From Acanthococcus lagerstroemiae (lineage: Eukaryota > Arthropoda > Insecta > Hemiptera > Eriococcidae): DNA of 64,000 nt. Below are positions 23,407 through 32,542 of this stretch, piece by piece. Position numbers and translations under genes: made by a program. The notes beneath the pieces were generated by a model that saw only the letters and a list, made by a program, of their open reading frames with translations, did no database searches and was not told the DNA's origin. The DNA lies in NCBI GenBank assembly GCA_031841125.1, contig CM063109.1, forward strand, positions 27,623,321-27,687,320, given 5' to 3'. Position 1 is the stretch's first letter, and each line of letters begins with the position of its first letter.

Positions 23407-23656
23407 AGTCCAGATCGATAAGGGGTCTGGTTGGCCGAGTGGATAGGGCGTTGGTTTCGGAATCCGGAGGTCCCGGGTTCGAGCCCACGTAGCAACTCGC
23501 TACATTTCGACCTAGGCCGATTTTTCGGCAAGATGAGAAGAGGGCTAAGACAGCCCTAACAGCCTCCCCGACGTCTCTGAAGTATGAAGTAATACTCGAA
23601 AGGGCGGATTCCGGGGCTTGGGTTGAGACTAAAATTAGAAGAGTCCAGATCGATAA
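23407..23656 (+). mobile_element. tRNA-derived SINE with perfect 15-bp target duplications
   Basis: The body (23422-23641, about 220 bp) starts GGGGTCTGG and carries the A box TTGGCCGAGTGG and B box GGGTTCGAGCCC with tRNA spacing (Ser/Leu-type head), followed by a non-tRNA body. It is bracketed by identical 15-mers AGTCCAGATCGATAA at 23407-23421 and 23642-23656. The perfect duplication points to a fairly recent insertion. The 3' tail is short and A-rich (AAAATTAGAAG). Confidence 0.85.
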
Positions 23657-23871
23657 CTATCATTCTTCAAATACACGCACACACTATACCTACAGTAGAA
23701 GAATACAGGTAACACTGGTGTGTATATTGAGCAAAACATGATATTTTTTGCACCCAAATTTTCCCTGTAAGTGTCATACAAAGTCCCGGAAAACTAAATT
23801 CTGGTAGTTAAAGTTAGTCAAATCTGAAATATAAAATATACCTTCGAACCTCACCGGTGGCCACCAAGTTA

Positions 23872-25188
23872 CTATGAGTTGTACAAACACCTGATCTCCG
23901 TTAATGTCATACCCGTTGTTTCTTTGTAATAGGAACGTACATACAGCATCGCTATCCATGCCAGCGCCGAATATATCAGAAAATTGAATCCGATCCCGAA
24001 GTAACTGGCAACTGGGAAGAACGACAGTCGCGTGAAGAACGCAGTCATAGTTACGCAAACGGTGAGGATACAGTTACCGCGTATTTTCAGCACATGTGGA
24101 AACAGCTCGGATGCGACAACGTGCATAACTGAGTATACTGTCAACATGCTGACCACATACACCGTCATGATGAGCAACACCATTACTTGAGGTAAGATTG
24201 GAACTTGCTGTTCGGTGACATCTTCGATGTAAAATATTACGCTCAAGATTAGTTGAAGCGCAGACAATGACCCGAACCCGAATAGAAGCAGAGAACGTCT
24301 TCCGAATCGGTCGACGACGATGGGTGAAATTCCAGAAGCAACTAACCCCAGTAAGCCTAGAGTATTCATTACTAGATTTATGTTTAGTTCGTTCTTGTAC
24401 GGCGTCATGATGAACCGGGCCGTATGTGAGGAAGGGAAACTGTCCCGAAGCCTGGACTACGGAAGAGATGAGAAAGAGGAACAAACAGACTTTCAGATTG
24501 CCAGGTCTGTTTATAAAATCAAAGAAATAGACTCCTTCGTGTTTTTCTTCCTCGGCGTACTTCAGAAAGTCTTGTATACACGTCACCGACTCCTCAGCGC
24601 TGTACCCGGATTGTAGGATCGAAAGATTTTTCAACGCGTCTTGCTCTTTGTTGACCATGAACAGGTGATATGGAGATTCGATTATGTTGTTCATCATTAG
24701 TAACGCTAGTACAGTTACAGCTAGCGGAACAATTGATAGGAGTCTGTAATTGCTGAACACTTGCAGAGCGAACTGGACCTCCTGCCCGGTAGCTTCTAAA
24801 AGCAGCATAGTCGTGGTTACCATTGCTCTCTTGTTCGGAGAGACCACCTCGGCTAAATACACGAACGCTATGATGTCGTAGAAGGCAGAGCCGACTCCGT
24901 ACAGGAACTGGCCGAACAAAATCAGAGGCACCGAGGTGGTCACGGTTAGCAGTAACCACGAGGTACCTTGAATGAGCGCTGATGCTAAGAATAATCTTTT
25001 TCGGCTCATTTCGTCGACAAATAAGCCGAAGACGATCGACAGGACCATTTTACCAGTCTGCGCTATTGCTCCGACCCATGTTATGTCTGCATTCGAAATG
25101 TATATCTTTGAGTTGGGCTGATTCAGCAGTTCGGTGGCCGGTGCTGGCCATGCTAACCCCGCACCTTCCATGAACGCGAGGCAGTAGA
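23872..25188 (-). pseudogene. MFS sugar transporter, Tret1-like (paralog C), frameshifted
   Basis: Third tandem paralog, closest to B by eye. The main exon runs from 25188 (acceptor TTTCATTTCAG, phase 1, 13 codons before the GLAW Trp as in A and B) to the stop at 23872. At about 24412, after LTYGPV, one extra base shifts the frame; the next frame resumes at 24408 with MTPYKNELN. Without that base the exon is exactly as long as in B (438 codons plus two bases). Motifs kept: AEVVSPNKR, ESPYHLF, DRFGRRSLLL, ASELFPHVLK, KETTGMTLTEI. No good exon 1 was found: an ATG at 25273 followed by RQRLR is suggestive but lacks a GT donor; in-frame ATGs at 25207 would give an unusual N-terminus. Either a young pseudogene or a sequencing error; the rest of the frame is clean. 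Confidence 0.8.
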
Positions 25189-25324
25189 CTGAAATGAAAC
25201 CATACATCAATGTGAGAATTTTGGTAATAATTGCTGAAAATTAAAAAATCAGGTGCCGTAGCCGTTGTCGCATGTTGATGATCGAGGTTTCTGATACCCC
25301 ACGGCTTGTTACGTGTTAGAGTTT

Positions 25325-25388
25325 TCCTTCTCTATGCCGAAGAGTGTGCAGCCGCAGTTCGCTTACTAGTCACATGTTTGCACAACAT
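25325..25388 (-). repeat. inverted copy of the 5' part of the 7.78-kb ORF
   Basis: On the minus strand this matches 7775-7835 of the plus strand, with CTAGTAA(A/G)CGAACTGCGG, CTGCACACTCTTCGGCA and AGAGAAGGAAAA. The reading frame here has a TAG. It lies about 140 bp upstream of the paralog C main exon. A second short match, TACGGCACCTGA, is at 25248-25260. Confidence 0.6.
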
Positions 25389-26339
25389 TGAGTAAGCTAG
25401 CCACAACGTGCACAAATACCAGTATCAATCTCAAGCCTGTGCAGAGAGGGAGGTGAAGAGGGCTTTCCCCTGGGCCCGAGTTTTCTTGAGGACCCGTTAA
25501 GGGCCCGCCTGTGCTAAAACAATCTACTTTTACAAAAAGGGCCCTAAAAACATTGTTTCTTTTTTTTTGCTCTTACCTACTTTTTACATCCTGCCCCAGA
25601 GCCCGGATTTCCTCTGCACGGCCCTGATCAGTCTTCTTAGGTTCGGTTTCTGTAGTCCGTTCCAAATAAGAACGCCGAAAATAGTTGCGAGTAGGGTGGC
25701 ATGTGGGGAAAGGAAAAGGTAGTTAAAGTATATTTTACATTTTCATTCTTATTTTACTTATAAAGTAGTTGATATAAAATAAACCTTTTTTTTTTTTTTT
25801 TTACATTTTACATGTAAAAATAAATCAAAATGAGTTTAAAAAAATTTAAAGTTCAATTTTTCAACTAAAATTTTTAAAACTTGCACAGAATTGGAACTAC
25901 AGTCAAAAGAGGTCGTCTCCTTTATCATTCAATTTCATAATTTATACTCCTCTATAGATAACTCATAAGAAAGTAGAGTGTTTTATAGAAAGTGAATTAC
26001 AAAAGACAAGTATAAAACGAGTTTAAAAAAAAAAATCGAGCAATTCAGGCCAAAATAAATTTTAACGTTTTCCGCCGAACTTCTTAAAATTTAAACTTGA
26101 AATTAAAAATTTTCAAAGAACAGAATCTAACAAAAGATATAGTAATTATTAATAAATCTTATAAATTCTGTTAAAAAAAAAATCAAGTTAAAACTCATCG
26201 GACTTTGTGATATGTGCAATTTTTACTTAAACTACTCTATTTGTTTTATTTTACCGTCAAAAATTAATTAATTTCGCCCCAATTATTTATTCTATAATGG
26301 GTGCATTCTCCGGTGATGTCACGGAGTGAGTTACTGCTA
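25389..26339. other. unassigned AT-rich sequence
   Basis: 25440-25640 has short GGGCCC-type patches. 25740-26280 is very AT-rich, with A and T runs and TTTTAAAA phrases. No gene recognised, and no first exon for paralog C. Confidence 0.4.
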
Positions 26340-26480
26340 GAGGTTGAAAAGCCATGTATACAAAGCTTCAACTTCGGCTGAAAACTTAAGACCTTCAAGA
26401 ATAAAACTTCAGCTTTGGCTTTTGACGTTTTACATGTTGGCTTTCAGCTTCGGCTTATTTGAAATAAGGCTTTCAGCTAT
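26340..26480. repeat. degenerate AGCTTCGGCTT repeat
   Basis: Phrases such as AAGCTTCAACTTCGGCT, CTTCAGCTTTGGCTTTT and CTTTCAGCTTCGGCTT recur; similar phrases lie at about 27.38-27.48 and 6.19-6.45 kb. Confidence 0.45.
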
Positions 26481-26529
26481 CGACATATTGACAGCCTTTG
26501 CCAAGCAGGCAATGGGAACCCGATCAATT

Positions 26530-26930
26530 TCTGTTCTGGTTCCGGTTCCAGTTCCAAACTTGGACATCTTTCGGATTCCAGTTCCGGTTCCAGTTCCATC
26601 AGGCAAATTTTTTCAGGTTCCGGTTCCTCTGATAATCGGGTTCCGGTTCCAGTTCCGGTTCCCACAATAACTCATGATTCACAAAGGCCTCTTCATAGAA
26701 GTCAAAACAGCAACATTGTGTTTCCTTTCATTTTCTATGCATACAGGAACCGGAACTGGAACCCGATTATTAGGAACCTGAAAAATTATTCGGGTTCCAG
26801 TTCTGGTTCCTTTTTGCAAAAATTCAATTTTTTGGGTTCTGGTTCTGGTTTTGGTTCTTTCCAATCGTTCAGTTCCAGTTGATTCCAGTTCTGGTTCCAG
26901 TTTCGGTTCCCAGTCCCTGCTGACAAGAGC
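26530..26930. repeat. GGTTCC minisatellite arranged as an inverted repeat
   Basis: Hexamer repeats GGTTCC/AGTTCC run at 26535-26665 and 26795-26915. Between them, 26746-26795 has the opposite orientation (GGAACCGGAACTGGAACCC, then GATTATTAGGAACCTG), matching the reverse complement of 26612-26660. The minus-strand Glu/Pro/Leu and Thr/Gly frames come from the repeat. Confidence 0.65.
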
Positions 26931-27006
26931 ATTCATCTAAGATCAACCTTTCACTACTGTAGATCCGCCGGGATGTTTTCCTGTTTCAGTTTTACACACT
27001 TTTACA

Positions 27007-27027
27007 TAATATATATATATATATATA
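27007..27027. repeat. (TA)n microsatellite
   Basis: About ten TA units followed by a T run. Confidence 0.9.
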
Positions 27028-27500
27028 TTTTTTTTTTACATCTGTTTTCTTGCTATTTCTTTCCAAACAGGTGCCATAAACGAAGCCAAGAGACCAAGAC
27101 AAGACCAAGAGCAATGATCCGATGACTAGATGACTAGAACCAGGGAGTCAACATCAGATTTATGAAAATAGGCCTTAGCTTATATGGAGGTAAGTACGGC
27201 CCTTTTTGTTTTTATTACTAGCATGATGAGGGCATATGCAAAGTAAAATGTAAAATGCTGCTAGCCTAACCCCAACTCTGCGAGTAAACAGCAAACTGCG
27301 AGTATGTAGTATATAGTCATATTGTGTGTGACTAGTAAAAAGTAAAAGTTGTAAGAAAGTCGATTAATAAAACTTAAGCTTAAGCTTTCGGCTTTTTTAC
27401 ATTAGACTTTGACTTTCAACTTTCAACTGTATACTATGAAAATTAACGGCTATCGGTTTTTGGCTTAAACTTTTGGCTGACTTTCATCCTCTGGTTACTA

Positions 27501-27788
27501 CATGGTTACTGTTAGCAAAAATGCCCATCTGGGTTCCAAGGAACATATTGACTCGTGTAAGAAAAACACACGGAGCAAAGATCAACGTGTTACTGCCTGA
27601 GAATAAGAAATTTGTTAGAGACTAGAAGTTTATTAGCAAATGCTCAGATCCTTCTGGATTAAAAATATGTACCTTTGATTTCTAACAAATTTCTTATTCT
27701 CAAGTAGTAACATATTGATCTTTGCTGTGTGTATGTTTCTTATGGGAGAGTCGATACGTTCGGGGTATTTTTGCTAACAGTAACTCAG
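27501..27788. mobile_element. palindromic MITE-like element, arms of about 110 bp
   Basis: Left arm 27501-27622 and right arm 27681-27788 are reverse complements. The outer pairing is GTTACTGTTAGCAAAAAT / ATTTTTGCTAACAGTAAC; the inner is GAGAATAAGAAATTTGTTAG / CTAACAAATTTCTTATTCTC. The spacer is about 58 bp. No coding sequence, target duplication unclear. Confidence 0.7.
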
Positions 27789-27987
27789 TCTGTGACATCA
27801 CGCGGGAAGTGTGATAAAGAAAACACGCCCATTCCCTTTCAGCTTTTCATTTTCATTTTCATTTTTTTTATTACCTATATCATTATTATCCATCAATCAT
27901 CAATCATGTTTTTTTTCTTGTTTTTTTTTTTCACATTTTACATGCATTTTACATTTTACATACATTATTCATGTTACATAAAATGTA

Positions 27988-28135
27988 AAATGCCAACCCT
28001 GGCTAACAAAGACAACACCTTCAAAGATAATAATACTGGCAAAAACAACAATACTGACAAAGGCGGCAACACTAACAAAGATGACAACACTGACAAAGAT
28101 GACAACACCAATAAAGACAACAATACAACACTGAC
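27988..28135 (+). repeat. AAC/GAC-rich minisatellite
   Basis: Tandem GACAACACTGACAAAGAT-like units with variation (GGCGGCAACACTAAC, GATGACAACACC). Confidence 0.65.
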
Positions 28136-28294
28136 CCTGCCAGCACTGCCGAGTACAACAACACCAACTGTGAGGACAAAGTTGTCGAAGATTTCAAATC
28201 ACGGTGGACCCATAACCTGAAGGCACTATTGCGGGAGGTGCCTGCCTCCTTCAACTCTATGACTGACTCTGTTACTAACTTCATTGAATAGCAA
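27988..28294 (+). CDS. repeat-rich ORF of unknown function, frameshifted
   Basis: From an ATG near 27988 the frame encodes an Asn/Asp/Lys/Thr-rich minisatellite (unit about 15-18 bp, NKDDNTD-like) of about 45 residues. After a likely one-base shift near 28128, a second frame reads a normal-looking stretch (YNNTNCEDKVVEDF, SRWTHNLKALLREV, SMTDSVTNFIE) to the TAG at about 28292. The two parts may be one short protein, possibly a gag/ORF1-like piece of a retroelement. I recognise no domain. The upstream part of the longer frame (27729-27987) is T-rich and not credible. Confidence 0.3.
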
Positions 28295-29564
28295 CACTGG
28301 TTAAATAAGCAATGCCGTACCACGACTTTGCTAGTCCTAAAAATAAAAAATTCAACACAGAGCGTGCAAAAATTTGTTTTCTCTGAAAAAGCGCACCTTA
28401 CACTTCGAGGCTGCGCGAGGCCTTAGGCCAAATGTTCCTCCCCCCTCCCTCCTCTCGAGACGGCACTGAGAACATCCGCTAAACAATAATAGACCAATCA
28501 ACGTGATAACAGTCAAATACATAATTGCGAACAGAAAGAAACAAGATTACATTATTTTACAACCTTCATAACGTTTTAGATAGCGTGACCTGCGTTGTAG
28601 TAGTCATTTTCTACATTTCCGACTTTTGGTACCTTTTCTGGATCGAGAGATAGTTGTATTCCTTTGCCTATTACGTGGAAACGAGAAGCGTTCCTAAGAT
28701 CTAATTTTTTGTATACAAACAGCTTAACATATTTTTTCAACTAGACAGCGTAAAAATCTCAACATCGATATTTTTGACCCACTATTCATTTCTTCGCCGT
28801 AGTGTAAAATAGACTGTTCCGACTTTAGGTTCCCTTTCGCAGATCGCATCACTATGTTAAGAAGTTCAATTTTCTGTCGGAGACTTTACATTTCGAGAAA
28901 AGGTGGCGTAAAATTCGGTTACGAGGGTTTTCAGTCCATTGTCGTGGTCGATCTTTGATGTGCCTTATACATTCTTCAGCACAACAAATGGCAATACCCT
29001 TGGGCAGTGAGTAGAATTAATACATGAAGGAATAACGCAGGGCAATGCCAAGGGAACTTGGGAGCCATAGAGCACAAAAATTGGCTTAAAAGACCCTTTA
29101 CTTTTTGTGAAAAATGATAACCATTTCCTTCGTGACAAATTATTTTTCGGAGGTTCGGGCAATGCTGTCCCAAATGTTTCATTGGAGGAAGGACAAATCC
29201 ACTCTAAATTCCAAGTTTTTCATAATTAATATGATTGATTGTGCCTTTTATTAGTTTAGACGCGATTAATGGCTCCTTTGGTACAGTTTTGATCCGCAAT
29301 TTTCAAAAATTCCCTGGAAAAGGGAATTCTTGAAGCTATTTTATTCATGGTTGTGGGTATTATAGTGCTTTCGTCATGCACAAAAGTCGTCCTCCTCCAT
29401 AAATTTTGATGCTTCTGCTCTATGAACTTGTTGAATATTCTGTACTACATATGAACGTTGTATTAAGTATAAAGAAAAAAGTTTAGCAAATAAAGAAATG
29501 CCGCTTTAATATCTCAGTTTATGGAGAATGAACCAGTGACGGAGCTTCAAGCTTTCCTAGTCTC
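28295..29564. other. unassigned intergenic sequence
   Basis: No gene or clear element recognised. The overlapping minus frames at 28965-29182 show no domain. Confidence 0.4.
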
Positions 29565-29850
29565 TAAACCCCAAAATCTTAAGTAAATTAAAGAAATATG
29601 AAATTTTAAATTTAAAAATATTAAATTAATTATTAATTTAATTAATCCATAAGAACCAATCTTTAATAATAAAGAAGAAAATAAAATTGATAAATTAATA
29701 GAAATTTCCACATGAACTTTAATTAATCAAAAATGAAAAATAAATATCGCTATTTTTAATTTAAAAAATTAAATTAAAAATAATAAATAAATTATTTATT
29801 AGATTTAAATTTTTTATTAAATAAAAATTCATTATTAAATTAATGGAAGT
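29565..29850 (-). pseudogene. ND4: nuclear mitochondrial fragment (NUMT), ND4
   Basis: This extremely AT-rich stretch, read on the minus strand with the invertebrate mitochondrial code (TGA Trp, ATA Met, AGA Ser), gives a core matching NADH dehydrogenase subunit 4: KMAMFIFHFWLIKVHVE, then SSLLLKIGSYGLIKL and HISLIYLSFWGL, corresponding to the conserved KMPM..HLWLPKAHVEAP and LLKLGGYGL region. With the standard code a stop (TGA, about 29727-29729) interrupts it. The frame is lost upstream of about 29765. The fragment ends sharply near 29567 against ordinary nuclear sequence. About 65 codons are readable. Non-functional in the nucleus. Confidence 0.75.
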
Positions 29851-30989
29851 GGTTTTTCACTGTTGATCAAATTGATTTAAGTACTGAAGAGTATCTCTAC
29901 TGGTAGTCGGTATATCGTGTTTTCTACCGATTTGCCGGTGTACCAGAACATATGCTTGTACCAATGTGACATATGTGAAGTGCATACATAATACAATGTC
30001 AAACTAGTATACACGCATTCAAGTACACGGTAATTAAGTATATGTTTTATCAGACTGCATTTGAAACACCCATTTTAAAGATAAAGTTTTGACATTTTAA
30101 AATCCTGGCCAAAAAAAAAAAACCCTTTACAGGATCATTGTAAAATTGTCACCCCTCAGCAAGAAGCGCGTATTTGTGGGATTCAATCAGTTTTTCATGG
30201 ACAGTAACCTGATCATGAGGGAACACTGTAACTGTGATTGCGAATATGATGCCTTTCTTAGAAATCAATTCTCCCAACCTGACGTAGGTAGCCTTGATAT
30301 TTGAGTATAGAATTACCTAAGTCTCGTCGGCTTCTTAAATTTCATAAATATAGGACGTTGCTCTCAGCTTTTTTTTCTTTTCTTTTTCAGTAATTAAGCA
30401 TTTTGAAATTAGTAGTCTGCAATTACCTGATGTCACGCGGATTACTTGCTGTAACGTTGATTTTGAAATCGTCATAATCTTCAGCAGATAGTGGAATGGA
30501 GCTATACTCGAAATTTTGAACTTAGTTTAAAAGAACGACTCTACTGCGTGGCTCGGAAGTCGATAACATATTGATGACTCTTACATATTCTGGTAGGTAT
30601 GGGTAACGATAAAAGTAAATGAAAAGTTGGTAACCTCTGTACGTTGATATACAAATTGAAATCGAAGGCACTCATTCACTTACCTATCGCCATTCTAGAT
30701 AATGGTTCTAATCGTGAAATTTCAACCTTGAAAACTCGCTACATACCTACTGCCTGTTCGTCGAACGAAAAGAAGAAAGAAAAAAACGTCGCTGGTATTT
30801 TTAGTAGGTAAGTTTTTTCTTCTTTTTCTTTTTCTTTCTTTTTACTTAATTTTGCTTGAAGAGAGCTTACTTGTAATCTAGTAGTCTTTCACTATATTGG
30901 CATTCTTTCTCATTTATGTTCAACTTTTCTGTGAGAACATATGTGTTCATATAGGTACATCCAATCTAGCTGGACTAAACTGTTCCACG
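29851..30989. other. unassigned intergenic sequence
   Basis: No gene recognised. Pyrimidine-rich tracts at 30818-30842. Confidence 0.4.
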
Positions 30990-32542
30990 CAAATGATCTG
31001 TAACTTTTTTCCTTTTATCCCCTTTCTTTATGATGCCGAGGTTATTAGTCTTACAACCGGTTTAATGCAGCTCCCCATTTTCCCCTCTCTTGTGCGAGTT
31101 CCTTCATTTCCAAATAACTCTGACATTTGACATCCTCGGGACATACTAGAATCTTTGCCGAGCTACCCAATTCATTCGTTCCACCCTTCTTTCTAGCAGC
31201 AGTTATATTATTCCTGGGTGCCTCAAGTTCTGCTCTATTATTTTATGTCTTCTCCTTTGCAAACAGTTTCAAATATCCATTTATCTCCTATTCTGTTAAG
31301 TACTTACTCATTTCTTGCCTTATCCGTCCATTTGATACTAAATATCCACCTATAGCACCACATCTCAAAAGCCTTTATCCTTCTCTGGTTTTCCTATGGG
31401 CCACGTTTCTCATCCATACAAGACTACACTCCAAAGAACAATTTTTTGATTTCCAGATTTATTTTTGATTTGAAAAGATTAAATTTTCGATAAAATGCTA
31501 ATTTGGCTTGTGCTATTCTACTACTATAATATCCCTTCTACTCCTTCCATCATTTTTTACTCCCTAAATAGCAAAATTCACTTATTTCCTGAATTTTTTC
31601 CTGACCAATTTTTATATTATCATGTTCACATCGATTACATACCATTACTTTAGTTTTATTTTTGTTTATTTTCATACAGTATTCTTCATACAAAATCTCC
31701 TCCATTCCATTTAAAATATTTTCCGAATACTTCTTTCAGCTAATAAGGCAATATCATCTGCAAAACCTAAGCATTTTTACTCGCTCTCCATGTATGGTTA
31801 GACTTGCTTCACATTTTTCTTTTGTTTCTTTTATAGCCCACTCTATGAACAAATTAAATAATACTGGAGATAAGGAGTACCCTTGCCTCACACATTTTTC
31901 TATATTACCTCTACTGTTTCCCCTTCTATTCTTAATTTAGCTTTTTGTCCTGTATATAAGTTTGAAATAACTTGATTTTCTTTAAATTTTATTCGTATCT
32001 TTTTCAGAATATCAAACATTTTTTCCCCACTCATCATTGGCAAAAGCTTTTTCAATGTCACCGAATGTCATGTACTCGTGTATGTATCCTGCCCCTTTTT
32101 AAGTTTATTCGTTTTCTAGATCCAAACTGATCCTGTCCTAATTCTGCATTTATTCTATTCTCAGTTTTCCTACAAATGATTCTAGTTGATATTTTTGACG
32201 CGCATGTAAAAGAAGACTAATATGGTTCGATAATTTTCACATCTATCTGCTCCTGCTTTTTTTTTGGATACTTAGTTACAATAGCACCCTTTTTAAAATC
32301 CTGTGGCATTTTCCCTTTATCATAAATCTAGCATACTAATTTGTTGAATTCATCAAGCACGTATTCTCCTAAGTTTTGTTATTATTCAGCTGGTATCTCA
32401 TCCACTCCTAAAGTTTCCCCCTTTAAAAAATAATCCTTAACTCTTTGTCAAGTTCACACCTTAAAATTGAGTCTCCCCTCTCATCTTCTTCCACATCTTC
32501 CTCCCGCTCCATTTTAATCTCTTCATCCTTATTACTATTTAG

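Noticed and set aside
23422..23500. Functional tRNA gene
   Set aside because: The tRNA-like head is continuous with a non-tRNA body and bracketed by target duplications, so it is a SINE.
24320..24616. Plus-strand ORF over transporter C
   Set aside because: Antisense shadow of the C exon.
30897..31940. Plus-strand ORFs over the minus-strand LINE
   Set aside because: Antisense shadows of decayed RT sequence.
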